Assembly: GCF_041296265.1 (NCBI RefSeq)
Contig: NC_091706.1
Location: 53,494,501 to 53,558,500 of the forward strand
DNA length: 64,000 nucleotides
Direction of reading: 5' to 3'
Origin: Equus caballus
Taxonomy: Eukaryota; Chordata; Mammalia; Perissodactyla; Equidae
The translations under genes were made by a program, and so were the position numbers. Below, in pieces: positions 45,453-56,345 of the stretch (position 1 is the stretch's first letter; each line of letters begins with the position of its first letter). The notes beneath the pieces are model-generated. The model was not told where the DNA came from. It saw only the letters and a list, made by a program, of their open reading frames with translations, and did not search any database.

Positions 45453-45734
45453 CTAACTGTCAATAGCTTTTAAACTTAACTTAAACCTTAATTTTTTTAG
45501 TCATTCTGAATCCTGTATTGAATAAAAAGTGTAAGCTTTGAACTTTCTTTTTCTATGTATCAAGTGGAGACATAAATAAGGTACATAAATAGATAAACAG
45601 TATATCTGGGTTATCAAAATTTTATCAGGTCCAATAAGGAAAAAATATCTAAAAAGGCTCTGAGGGCAGCGGAGAGGGAGGCAATCATGAAAAAAAAAAA
45701 AAGAGTTGAGAAACACTGTCACCCGTTTGGAGAA

Positions 45735-45835
45735 CACAAAATGAAAAGTAAAAACAGAAGTAGAAAATAAGAGAATATTCAGAAAATGGAAAATAATGTG
45801 AGCCTATTTAAGACACATGCACAAAGGAAGGTCTT
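45735..45835 (+). promoter_or_regulatory. Virus-inducible promoter of IFNA copy 2
   Basis: GAAA-type elements (aaaatgaaaagtaaaaac, cagaaaatggaaaataat) lie before a TATTTAA box at 45805-45811. Element order and spacing match copy 1, with several base changes inside the IRF-type run (agggaaacg in copy 1 reads agagaatat here). Confidence 0.75.
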
Positions 45836-45906
45836 CAGAAAACCCAGAGACCAAGGCTCACAGGTTACCCACCCCAGCCAGGCCAGCAGCATCTGCAAGA
45901 TCCCCA

Positions 45907-46461
45907 ATGGCTCTGCCTGTTTCCTTACTGATGGCCCTGGTGGTGCTCAGCTGCCACTCCAGCTGCTCTCTGGGATGTGACCTGCCTCACACCCATAGCC
46001 TGGGCAACACAAGGGTCTTGATGCTCCTGGGACAAATGAGGAGAATCTCCCCCTTCTCCTGCCTGAAGGACAGAAATGACTTTGGATTCCCCCAGGAGGT
46101 GTTTGACGGCAACCAGTTCCGGAAGGCTCAAGCCATCTCCGCGGTCCATGAGACGATCCAACAGATCTTCCACCTCTTCAGCACAGACGGCTCGTCTGCT
46201 GCCTGGGACGAGAGCCTCCTAGACAAGCTCTACACTGGACTCTATCAGCAGCTGACTGAGCTGGAAGCCTGTCTGAGCCAGGAGGTGGGGGTGGAAGAGA
46301 CGCCCCTGATGAACGAGGACTCCCTGCTGGCTGTGAGGAGATACTTCCAAAGAATCGCTCTCTATCTGCAAGAGAAGAAATACAGCCCTTGTGCCTGGGA
46401 GGTCGTCAGAGCAGAAATCATGAGATCCTTCTCTTCATCCACAAACTTGCCGCAGAGTTAA
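45907..46461 (+). CDS. IFNA: Interferon alpha, copy 2 (184 aa)
   Basis: An intronless secreted interferon-alpha with a 23-residue leader (MALPVSLLM...) and a 161-residue mature protein identical in sequence to copy 1 as far as I can see. Cysteines lie at mature positions 1, 29, 99 and 139; residue 151 is Ser. The frame is open for 30 further codons upstream to an ATG at 45817, but that ATG lies about 12 bp after the start of the TATA box, ahead of any expected transcription start, so the inner ATG is the start. The coding sequence and its close surroundings are nearly identical to copies 1 and 3, while the promoter and distal 3' UTR are diverged. Confidence 0.97.
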   Translation: MALPVSLLMALVVLSCHSSCSLGCDLPHTHSLGNTRVLMLLGQMRRISPFSCLKDRNDFGFPQEVFDGNQFRKAQAISAVHETIQQIFHLFSTDGSSAAWDESLLDKLYTGLYQQLTELEACLSQEVGVEETPLMNEDSLLAVRRYFQRIALYLQEKKYSPCAWEVVRAEIMRSFSSSTNLPQS

Positions 46462-46683
46462 GGAGGAAGAAATGACACCTGGTTCAACATGGAAATGCTT
46501 CTCATCGACTGATAATATCACACTTCCACTTGCTCTGCCATGTCAAAGACTCTCATGTCTGCTGTAATCATGACCTGAATTGAATTAATTTGTCAAAAGT
46601 TTTCAGGAATATTAAGCAACATCATGTTCAACTCTGTAGGCACTAGTCGCTTACAGATGACCATGCTGATCCATCTGTCCAAA

Positions 46684-46717
46684 CATTTATTTATCTACCT
46701 ATTTATTTACTTATAAG
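46684..46717 (+). promoter_or_regulatory. AU-rich element in IFNA copy 2 3' UTR
   Basis: ATTTA pentamers (catttatttatc and ctatttatttact) are fewer than in copy 1. The likely role is mRNA destabilisation. Confidence 0.6.
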
Positions 46718-46822
46718 ATTTCAATTAATGTTATTCATATGATATTATGTGCACTTTTAAATCATGTTTAAGAGAAAAAAATACAGTCTTTATATTTAGT
46801 CAATTTATTACTTTCTTTGTTC

Positions 46823-46828
46823 ATTAAA
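46823..46828 (+). terminator. Polyadenylation signal, IFNA copy 2
   Basis: ATTAAA, conserved with copies 1 and 3. Confidence 0.55.
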
Positions 46829-47528
46829 TTGTTTCTATAGAAAATTACTTGTATTTGTTTTTATTTAATAAAGAAACGCTACGTCTGATTGTAACCAGAT
46901 TAAAGAATTCATGGTACAATTCAATTACTCATTATAATGTTTTTCAAGTTAGAAGTAAAAATAGATTTCCTCTAAGCCAGGTTATATGTTGTCCTCACGA
47001 TATAGAGGTGAACACAACAAATCCAATCCTGTTTTCCGGTATCTTTGATTTTTGTTGAGAAACCAACCTGAAAACAGTAATCATACTTAATTAACATTAG
47101 TTATGCTAAATGATATAATAAGAAGATGGAAAAAATGGGATTCTCTCAGTGTAAGCTGGAGCAGGCATGTCAGGAAATCAAAACAAATCAGCAGGTATTG
47201 TCTACATTTGACTCATAGACACCCAAGTGCAGATATCCTTTGGAAAGTGGATATTTGAGTCTGCAATTTACAAGCAATTCTGTGAACTGAAAGCCTAGGA
47301 ACAGAAGTGGTCACGTGGGAAGAGAGGATAGAATGAGAAAAGGACATAAAATTGATTCCTAGGACCTTTGACTGGTAAAGGCGGGAAAAAGCCACAAAAG
47401 AAGCAGGTGGATTGGCCATAAGTTAATAGGATGGGAGAGAATGGTGATTAGATTCTATTTAAAAGACTAAAACTGCTTTGACGAATTGCATCATTTCAAA
47501 ATGTGGATGGAAACTGCCCATCACACTG

Positions 47529-48035
47529 GGAAAACAGATGGCTTTGGTGACCTTGGTGAGAGCTGGTGTGGTAGAATTAATCACTAGAGTCCATTATTGG
47601 AGTAGAAGGAAGGGTGAAGAAGAGCAGTTAGTGACTGTGTATAGAAACTAGTTTTGGGAGATTTGCCTTCTATAAGGCAAGAGAGAAATAGAGTGGGAAT
47701 TGGAAAAGAAGGTGAATTTTTTCTGCCGAGTGTTCCCTTTTTTGAAATATTTTTGTCTCTGGATAGATTCATGGATTTGATGTATTGACAAATCATGCTA
47801 ATATGTTTAATATTTTATTTACTTTAAATCATGACATATTTAATTATTCACGATAATTTATCATTGCTTTGATTAGTACTATGTTGAACGTCAGTCAGCT
47901 GCTCCGTGAATTGAAATCATCTGCTACACGGGGAAACAGATGGAACTGACCTTAGTGAGAGCTGGTTTGGTGGAATTAATGAGCAGAAACCACACTGGAG
48001 TGGTGGAACGGTGATTAGAGAAGAGAAGAACTCCC
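47529..48035. repeat. Two copies of the ~410-bp-spaced motif after IFNA copy 2
   Basis: Blocks at about 47529 and 47938 carry gagagctggt...ggtagaattaat or ggtggaattaat text like the three copies in unit 1. Confidence 0.55.
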
Positions 48036-48360
48036 ATTGCCATTTTTCTTACCTGGGGATTCACTCTATTTCTTTCATCCTATTCAGACCTACATGTATT
48101 CTCCTTTTGCCTCAGTGCATCCAAATGCAGGGACAGATTTCTAAGAAAGTTAAGTGGAGAAAGAAAGAAAAAATGATGTACTGAAAATGATGGAAAATAA
48201 TGGTACAGGCCCTTACGTTTCCATTTTTATTTCTCTATTTTGGTACTAACCTCAAGACGAAATAGAAAGTAATTCAGAAACAGCAAGACAATCCTTGCCC
48301 AGAAAAATACTAAATTAAAATGAAAATATAAAATGTTAAGGATTCTGAAACTAGTAAAGC

Positions 48361-49274
48361 CAAGAAGGCTAGTTTTCTGCAGCATCATATGACGCCCTTA
48401 CTGTCCTACATCTTCACCGTGAAAGGGAGAATGTGGAACCAACAAGCTCTATTGAAATGTACAGAGTGAACTATCTAGGGAGGGTTATTAACACTTCAAT
48501 ATAAGCTTTTAACAGGAGGTCAATCATCAATGACTCCCCTGTGGACAGCTCAGACACTTAGGGCATAATAGGTGTTCAACAGTTTAATAAATTGAACTCC
48601 ACGTAAAAATCAACGTTTAGCAAAATAAAACTCCTTTTGCTATTTAAGGTGAAAACAAAACAAAACAAAATGGATAATTTACCTAAACCCATGCCCCCTC
48701 CACACACATATAGTGCATAACATTTGGCATGTGTCATCTGGAAACTGTGGAAATATTTGGCACCAGAGTACCTGAGAAAAAGAAGAGGCGTTGTCACAGA
48801 AATATTTACTCTGGGGTCTTGGGCAGTAAATTGTTCTGGGGACAAAAGCAATCACCCTCCAATAAAGATATGATAAAATGTGAAAGTCTGATGAGCTAGC
48901 TCCTGGAAGCTCATTAAACAGTGAGGTATCCAGAGTTAAATTGGAAGATATGTGGCTGTGTGCACATTGAGCCAGAGGGTCAGAAAAACACGTGCTAATT
49001 GGTAGGGTGAGATGGTGCCTGGGGAAGGATAAACATGTTGTAGGTCTTGTAATTAGAACTGAAACACCCATGCACACCTAAAAAAGTTAAGAAACCAACC
49101 AATAATTTTGGAAACAACCTGAAGAGTCATTAACAGGAAAATGTTGAAAGTGTGGAAAGTGCCAGTTACATTTCTGGTCAAGAGGTCCTAGGGAGCACTG
49201 CCACATGGCCATACTTGAAAGTCTTCTCTTGTACACAAAATCTGAGAATATTACTCATTAATAATTATGTCTTG
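48361..49274. other. Non-coding sequence
   Basis: No gene is recognised; short open frames have no recognisable domain. Confidence 0.5.
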
Positions 49275-49462
49275 GGGGCAGGCCAGCTGGTGTAGCGGCT
49301 AAGTTCACGCACTCTGCTTTGGCAGCCCAGGGTTTGCCGGTTCAGATCCTGGGTGCAGACCTACACACTGCTCATCAAGCCATGCTGTGGTGGCATCCCA
49401 CATGGAAAAACTAGAAGGACTTACAACTAGGATATATAAATATGTACTGGGAGGAAAACAAC
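49275..49462 (+). mobile_element. ERE-type SINE
   Basis: A forward ERE (gggcaggccagctgg) ending near gtactgggagg, with target-site duplication ataattatgtcttg at 49261-49274 and a slightly altered copy from 49463. It lacks the terminal gttagctcagg box of the longer EREs. Confidence 0.92.
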
Positions 49463-49859
49463 ATAATTATTATGTCTTGAGTAATTAATATGAACTCTGG
49501 CTAATGATAAAATTGTGAACAAGATATAGACCTTTCTCCTAAAGGTGTTATTGTCAAACAGGTCTAATAAATCCTTTCTTAAGAGGACAAATCCAGAAGA
49601 ATGAGGCAGCTTTGCTGACATGCAAAATAAAGAGGGCAAAACAGAGTCCAGAAGCAGAGGTGAAATTTTGTTCTTAGCAAGGAGAACAATATTTGCATAC
49701 TTTGACTTTAACAAAAAGTCTTTTCTCATTCGAAAGTTTTGAATCCATTTACATTGAAACATCTGAAGTTTTTTTGGCAAATTAAACTTAAATAGAAAAA
49801 ATGAAAAGAACAATTTAAATAATTGATGTCTTCTAGTCTATTCTAATCTATTTGGTACA

Positions 49860-49945
49860 CACATAAAGGAAAGCAAATAAAAAGAATAAAAAGTGTACAG
49901 GAACATTCAGAAAATGAAAATTACTATCTTTTATATTTAAGAGAC
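49860..49945 (+). promoter_or_regulatory. Interferon-type promoter of the IFN-omega-like pseudogene
   Basis: The purine GAAA run (cagaaaatgaaaattac) lies before a TATATTTAAG box near 49932, followed by leader text cttcagagaaacc and ccaggccacaagcatc that aligns with the IFNA leaders. Confidence 0.6.
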
Positions 49946-50035
49946 ATGTAAAGAAAGGACTTCAGAGAAACCAGGGGGTCAAGACTCACACAGACACACA
50001 CCTCATCCAGGCCACAAGCATCCCCAAGGTCCCCA

Positions 50036-50555
50036 GTGCCCACCCCTCTGATGGCCTCCTCTGGTTAGCTGAATCACCATCTGATCTCTGGGCTGTGACC
50101 TGCCTCAGAGCCATGGACTGGCTCAAAGGAAGGCCAGATGCTTCTGAGACAAATGAGGAGGATCTCTCATTTCTCTTGACTGAAGGACATCTCTGGGAGA
50201 TGGTGGATGGCAGCCAGTTCCAGAAGGCCCAGGGTTTCTCTGTCCGCCAGGATGTGCTCCAGCAGATCTCCACCCTCTTCCACACAGAGCGCTCCTCTTC
50301 TGCCTGGAACACGACCCTCCTGGACGAACTCTGCACTGGACTCCATCGGCAGCTGGAAGACCTGGACACCTGCTTAGCACAGAAAACAGGTAAAACCAAA
50401 GACACTCTTCTGAGAAGCAAGAAGCTTACACTAGAGGAGAAGAGGTACTTCCAGGGAATCCATCTCAATCTGAAAGAGAAGCAAATAGTGTGACTGTGCC
50501 TTGGAAGCTAGAAATCACGTGATCACTCTTCATATTCAAAATTGCAAGAAAGATG
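50036..50555 (+). pseudogene. IFN-omega-like pseudogene
   Basis: The promoter and leader align with IFNA, but the start codon ATG reads GTG at 50036. The SLGCDLPQSHGLA start of the mature protein is present in one frame, with stop codons following. A second frame, from about 50150 to 50490, reads EMVDGSQFQKAQGFSVRQD, LFHTERSSSAWNTTLLDEL, HRQLEDLDTCLAQ and RYFQGIHLNLKEK. FHTERSSAAWN and RYFQGI are typical of IFN-omega. It ends early at KEKQIV, with the CAWEVV region shifted to another frame. IFN-mu or another alpha/omega hybrid is the alternative. Confidence 0.85.
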
Positions 50556-51959
50556 AAGAAGTATGGTAAGGAACCTGGAAATGATTCTCTTCAACAATTA
50601 TACTAAATCACAGTCCCACATGTTTAGTCATTTTTAAGACTCTTATTTCTGCTTTAGTCTTAGAGTGCATCAAGTTAAATTGTGTTCAGATGCTGTTCTT
50701 AAATGAGTATCTCCGGGGTATCATTCCTTGAGAGATACCTGTAATGATGTTGTGTATGTATTCATGAATTGCGGGAACTGCTGGTTTCCCATTCACAGGT
50801 AACCAGCTTGGAAGTTATCATTCCAGAGCTCTTAGCAACAGCAACAAACATGCAAAACAAACTGAAAACAACAACTCTCCTTAGATCCATCAGAGAATTG
50901 AAGTCACAGTGCAAGCTGCCGCCCTTCTAACTGCAGAGAGAGGAGGATGCAGAGATCATGGCTTACCTGGAGCAGAAACCACAGCTGAAGCTAGTGTTGG
51001 TAGGAACACTTAACCTGTAATTCAAGAATTACTGAAGGGTCCATATGGATGAGCTTGAGATTAAAAACTGTAAGATGTCCACTCTTTGGGGGTCCCCGCA
51101 CATTTGTGAGTTTTACCTTCAGGAGCCTCACTAGATTCTCACTGTGAAGATCAGAGAAAAATCTCTTACTGCTTCTGGCAGAGGAAGGGAAAAAGAAATC
51201 TTCTTGAAATACTCTCAGATCATTTTGAAACACTCATAACAAAGGCCTGCTCTCAAGGGAAACTATTTTACCAGAGCCTAATCCACCCAGGAGAAGGGAA
51301 ATAGCTAACTCCAAACCCCTCTAACTTTCCTATTTCACCTAACAGGGTGGTAAAAATCTGAGAAGCACTTGTGAAGGTCACAGCCCAGGGGCATGGACTT
51401 TCTGAAAGACTGAGACATAATCATAGGGTTCTAGAACACTTTCCCTCCCCCATACCTCCACCACCTCAATAGGATTCCAGAATAATAACCAGAGATTACA
51501 ATTGAAGGAACTGCAAAAGTCAGACTTTATTTAAGAAGAAATCTCTAGGGAAACCCTAAGACAAGAGAGGAGAAAAAAGCAAGGCCACAAGAGGAAATTT
51601 TAGCTTCTGACACCTAGGACATATTACTATGCCAATTTACTAATATGGTTACTTAATTTTCCCCTTTTTACATTGCCCTTTCTTTTATTATAAAACATAT
51701 ATATTTTGTGTATAGAGATTCATATGTCAAGACTTCATCTTCTCTCTTGCTTCCTCTCTGACTTTATATTCCACCAGATATTGGTGGCTTGTAAATATCT
51801 GGTATGGAGATTAGTCTCCTAAGCAGAAGTTGAAAAAGTGTATTTATTTGAATAATTATGTAGTAGATAATATATGATAGCATGTATTATACTATATAAC
51901 ATATTGAAATATATATAAGATATTTCTTTACTGATGCTGATACCTGGCACATTTCCCCC
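50556..51959. other. Non-coding sequence
   Basis: No gene or named repeat is recognised. Confidence 0.5.
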
Positions 51960-52510
51960 TTCCTCTCTTCTTGTCGGCCTCCCATTCTTTCACTCCCGTC
52001 TCCCCAGTGTTGAAATCCCCAGCATGCTCTCCTCATTCACTCCTCATTAACCTGTTCTGCGCATTCATACCAGTGCTTCCTGTTCTCTTGTGGTTTCTGC
52101 CTGTCAATTTTACTTGAGTCCAAAGTCACCAGTTGAAAGCAAAAGTTGTGTGAAAGTTCTAGGTTTTTCAGAAATTCCCATATGGGAGGTCTTTTTTTCT
52201 TCTTCTTCTGGTGACTATTTTTGGAAATGAGGGGATGTCCCTGTTGCAATGATGTAACAGTAGCTGTAGCAAAAAGGAACTAGAAAGCAGGGTCCATTTT
52301 ACTCTGTGGACTATTAAAATATTTGTAAAGGAAGAGTGTCACCCACTGTCCAGGATGGACAAAGACAGCAACCAAGTCTGGAGATCTGGCTTCTGTTCTA
52401 TGTAGAAGTTTGTGCCCTGGCAGGAGGTTTTTCTCCAGAGCTAAAAAAGGCTATTTCTTAGAAAGAACTGACTCTAATACTGGAAGAGCCTGTTTCTTTA
52501 GCTTTTATAT
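51960..52510 (+). repeat. Block X, copy 1 of 3
   Basis: Shares in order gaaagttctaggtttttc, ggatgtccctgtt, aatgatgtaacagtagctgt and aactagaaagcagg with 61140-61650. The 57075-58075 copy matches the later part only. The family is unknown to me and there is no coding sequence. Confidence 0.7.
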
Positions 52511-53251
52511 ATTTTTAAAAATATACTTTTTTAAAAAGAGCAGTTGGGTTCACAGCAAAATTGAGCAGAAGGTATAGAGATTTTCTATATACTCCCTGCC
52601 CCTATATTTGCATAGTCTCCCATTATCAACAACCCCCCCCAGATGGAACATTTGTTACAATTGCTTCCAAGGATGTCAAAATTTATTTCACAGAGGTGTG
52701 AACAAATCTCAGACATTGCAATGATTTGTGGCACTTTAAAACTCAAGCTTGTCTAACAAAACCTTATTCCTTAGTATTTATTTTCTCTCAATGGGTTTTC
52801 TTGTGTATCACACAAGAAACATTGACACTGGATTCATGGAAGATATACAACACGTATGCAAGATCAGTGCTACAAACCTATGGCTTTTAGCTGACTGTGA
52901 TTGAAGAACTTTCTCTCCATTGTTTCCTGGATCTCAAAGTCATATTGTGAGAGGTCGCTTCTGCATACTTATGGCTGCCAATGGCTTTCTTGTGGACGTT
53001 GCTCATTTGACACTCAGCATTTCTGAATGTGATGTGGGCTTTGGAAATTAAATACAAATAGGGTATATTTTCTGATTTAATTCTACTAAAGTTACTCAAC
53101 ACATCAATAATTATGTCTAGTGCTAAACAGAAAAAAATGCTGACAATAGTTTGATGAATACCTGGTAGCTAGAGAAGTTAAAGATTATTTTCTCATATAA
53201 CACAAAATTAAAATTCAGCACACTGAAAATTAACATTAAGAAAATAATTCA

Positions 53252-53514
53252 GGGGCTGGCCGTGTGGCTGAGTGGTTAAGTTCACATGCTGCACTTCAGT
53301 GGTCCAGGCTTTTGCCAGTTTGGATCCTGGGCACAAACCTACCAACATTCATCAAGCCATGCTGAGGCAGCATCCCACATAGCAGAGCCAGAAGGACTTA
53401 CAGTTATGTACCAGGGGGATTTGGGGAGAATAAGAAAACTAAATAAAGCAAAACAAAAAAAGAAGATTGGGCAACAGATGTTAGCTCAGGTGCCAATCTT
53501 AAAAGAAAAAAAAA
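53252..53514 (+). mobile_element. ERE-type SINE shared with unit 2
   Basis: A forward ERE (ggggctggccgtgtggc) with an internal gggggatttggggagaa stretch like that at 44950, ending in agatgttagctcagg. It occupies the same position relative to IFNA as the unit 2 SINE at 44776. Confidence 0.92.
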
Positions 53515-53959
53515 AGGAAAGAATTCAATTTTTCAATTGTTTTTAGCAGATTTGAATGATTTTAAATATTTCATTACATTGAAATTATTACTATGCATTT
53601 TTAGAAATTGCTAATTTGCATATGTAATTTTGTGTATTACAATTTATATAAGTAAATAAATTATAAGTCACTCAGCAAATTTAGTTATAAAGATGTGTCA
53701 ATAGCTTTCAAATTTAACTTTTGTAGCTTAAAATTTTTATTTAGTCACACCTAACCTTGCACTGAATAAAAGAGTAAGCTTTACACTTTTTTTAATGTAT
53801 AAAGTACAGATATAAATATAGTACATAAATATGTACACGGTATATATCTATATTACTAAGTTTTCTTGGGAGGTTTAATTAGCAAAACATCTAAAAAGAC
53901 TCTGGGGGCAGGGGACAGTAATGAAAAAAAATAGTTGAGAAATGCTGCTCTCACCCATT

Positions 53960-54045
53960 TGGAGAGTGCAAAATGAAAAGCAAAAACAGAAGTAGAAAGG
54001 AAGAGACAACATTCAGAAAATGGAAACCAGCTCCCTATTTTAGAC
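53960..54045 (+). promoter_or_regulatory. Virus-inducible promoter of IFNA copy 3
   Basis: GAAA-type elements (aaaatgaaaagcaaaaac, cagaaaatggaaacc) are followed by TATTTTAG at 54036-54043, where copies 1 and 2 have TATTTAAG. Confidence 0.72.
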
Positions 54046-54135
54046 ACATGCACAGAGGAAGGTCTTCAGAGAACCTTACACCAGGGTCACAGGTCACCCA
54101 CCTGAGCCAGGCCAGCAGCATCTGCAAGATCCCCA

Positions 54136-54690
54136 ATGGCCCTACTCTTTTCCTTACTGATGGCCCTGGTGGTGCTCAGCTGCCACTCCAGCTGCTCTCT
54201 GGGATGTGACCTGCCTCACACCCATAGCCTGGGCAACACAAGGGTCTTGATGCTCCTGGGACAAATGAGGAGAATCTCCCCCTTCTCCTGCCTGAAGGAC
54301 AGAAATGACTTTGGATTCCCCCAGGAGGTGTTTGACGGCAACCAGTTCCGGAAGGCTCAAGCCATCTCCGCGGTCCATGAGACGATCCAACAGATCTTCC
54401 ACCTCTTCAGCACAGACGGCTCGTCTGCTGCCTGGGACGAGAGCCTCCTAGACAAGCTCTACACTGGACTCTATCAGCAGCTGACTGAGCTGGAAGCCTG
54501 TCTGAGCCAGGAGGTGGGGGTGGAAGAGACGCCCCTGATGAACGAGGACTCCCTGCTGGCTGTGAGGAGATACTTCCAAAGAATCGCTCTCTATCTGCAA
54601 GAGAAGAAATACAGCCCTTGTGCCTGGGAGATCGTCAGAGCAGAAATCATGAGATGCTTCTCTTCATCCACAAACTTGCCGCAAAGTTAA
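54136..54690 (+). CDS. IFNA: Interferon alpha, copy 3 (184 aa)
   Basis: An intronless secreted interferon-alpha. The leader is [13 protein letters not shown]. The mature 161 residues differ from copies 1 and 2 at position 143 (Ile for Val) and 151 (Cys for Ser). The Cys at 151 is additional to the four disulfide cysteines at 1, 29, 99 and 139 and would be unpaired. As I recall, [13 protein letters not shown] is the commoner horse IFN-alpha ending, which makes copies 1 and 2 the variants. The coding region is about 98-99% identical to the others. An upstream frame that overlaps the leader in a different phase is not a gene. Confidence 0.97.
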   Translation: MALLFSLLMALVVLSCHSSCSLGCDLPHTHSLGNTRVLMLLGQMRRISPFSCLKDRNDFGFPQEVFDGNQFRKAQAISAVHETIQQIFHLFSTDGSSAAWDESLLDKLYTGLYQQLTELEACLSQEVGVEETPLMNEDSLLAVRRYFQRIALYLQEKKYSPCAWEIVRAEIMRCFSSSTNLPQS

Positions 54691-54897
54691 GGAGGAAGAA
54701 ATGACACCTGGTTCAACATGGAAATGCTTCTCACTGACTGATAACATCACACTTCCACTTGCTCTGCCATGTCAAGGACTCTCATTTCTGCTGTAAGCAT
54801 AACCTGAATTGAATCAATTTGCCAAATGTTTCTGGAATACTAAGCAACATCATGTTCAACTCTGCAGGCACTAGTTGCTTACAGATGACCATGCTGA

Positions 54898-54931
54898 TCT
54901 ATTTACTTATCTATTTAAATATTTATTTATA
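54898..54931 (+). promoter_or_regulatory. AU-rich element in IFNA copy 3 3' UTR
   Basis: ATTTA-type elements (ctatttaaatatttatttat), in the same place as in copies 1 and 2. Confidence 0.6.
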
Positions 54932-55034
54932 AGATTTAAATTAGGTTTGTTCATATAACATCATGTACACCTTTACATTGTGGTAATATAATAAAATATG
55001 TTTTTATATTTAGTCAAATTATTTTGTTTTGTTT

Positions 55035-55040
55035 ATTAAA
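55035..55040 (+). terminator. Polyadenylation signal, IFNA copy 3
   Basis: ATTAAA, at the same position as in copies 1 and 2. Confidence 0.5.
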
Positions 55041-55207
55041 CTTTTACTATAGAAGACATATTCTTTAAAAAGAAACACCAAGCCTGATTGTACACCCTGA
55101 TTAAAGAATGGATGGCACTATTCATTTACCCATCATGTTATATTCAGTTTATCCATAGCAAATGACTTTCTGTAAGCTAGGCTGTGTGTTGCCCTCAGGA
55201 CATAGAT

Positions 55208-55764
55208 GTTGTGGGGGATCAGAATTTGCCACCCCAGAATGTGTTTCTTTGGCTAGATTACTTTTTAAGAACAAAGGACTAGGAAGAAACTTTGACCTTC
55301 CCTCTAACTGCCTAAAAGAACTTAAGATAGAAGGCCTATTCCAGGAGGGAGCTAACACCATAAGATAGCTATAGTATGATATAAACTAGGCGTGTTTGAG
55401 AGAGAGGAACCTAGCAAGGGCCATTTAATCAAAGTCCTCTCCATCTCTCATTATCTTTTCATGGCATGTCAACATTTGTTTATCAAACATTTGCTTTTCC
55501 ATCTGCATGTGAATTGACTTCCTCCCCTTTCAAGTCTTAAATCACTACCCCTAACATCCTCCTTTGTTTTTAGCTGAAGATGGCATTTAAGGCGGTGACT
55601 TTGGCCATTTCGGCAAGTTACTCAGTTTTCCTGGGTTTCTCTCATGTATACATGTAATTACATTTTGTTTGATTTTCTCCTGTTATTCTGTCTCACGTCA
55701 ATTTAATTCTTAGAACAGCCAGAAGAACATAGAGGGTAGAGGAATGGTTCTTCCTCCCCTACAA
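55208..55764 (+). mobile_element. Solo LTR (ERV fossil) specific to unit 3
   Basis: Begins tgttgtgggggatcag and ends cctcccctaca, interrupting sequence that is continuous in unit 1 (near 13870) and unit 2 (near 47005). A diverged relative is nested in the MLT2 LTR at 58306-58850. It stands alone, without internal sequence. The family is ERV1-like; the exact name is unknown to me. Confidence 0.75.
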
Positions 55765-56223
55765 GGTGAACAAAACAAATACAGTTCCTCCTTTCTTGTA
55801 TCTTTGAGTTTTTAGGGAAAGAAGCCTAAAAACAATAATCATAACTAATATCAGTTATGTTAAATGCTATTATGAGATGAAGGAAAAACAAATGGACTCT
55901 CTCACCAGGAGCTAGAGTGAAGAATGAGAGGAAATAAAAGTAGTAGATATCCTCTACAGTTCGCTGGCTACTGAAAACCAGAAATGGAGGTGGTCATGTG
56001 GGGAGACAGTATAGAGTGAGAAAAAGACTTGAACTTGATTCTGAGGACATTTAAAGGAAGGGGAGAGAAGAGCCACAAAGGAAACAGAGGTAGAATGGCC
56101 ATACATTAAGATAACAAGACAGAAAGGTGATAAGGGTTATTTAAGAAAATAAATGTGCTTAGAATAACATCAGTGGATTCATGGAAGATGTACATTGAAA
56201 GTGTCCACTACATCAGGAAAATC

Positions 56224-56345
56224 GATGGCATTAGTGACCTTAATGAGAGTTGGTTTGGTGGAATTAATAAGCATAAACCATAAGGGAGCAGATAGAAGCA
56301 TAAATAAGAGAAGAGAAGTTAGTGACTCTGAGATGGAGAAGCAAA
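56224..56345. repeat. Single copy of the motif that follows each IFNA gene
   Basis: Contains agtgaccttaatgagagt and ggtggaattaataagc, matching the blocks at 14453 and 47529. Confidence 0.5.

Larger units (their letters stand above)
38590..48360 (+). repeat. Segmental duplication unit 2 (IFND copy 2 + IFNA copy 2)
   Basis: Collinear with 3296-15250. Unit 2 carries its own insertions: EREs at 41227-41421, 42194-42437, 44776-45031 and 45219-45452, and an MLT1 LTR at 42750-43100. It lacks the L1-bearing block and the MLT1 LTR of unit 1. Confidence 0.85.

Noticed and set aside
45817-45906. 30-residue N-terminal extension of IFNA copy 2
   Set aside because: The upstream ATG lies at the TATA box, before the expected transcription start. 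The extension is absent from copies 1 and 3 and would bury the signal peptide.
49986-50468. 160-codon minus-strand frame
   Set aside because: It is the reverse-strand shadow of the IFN-omega-like pseudogene.
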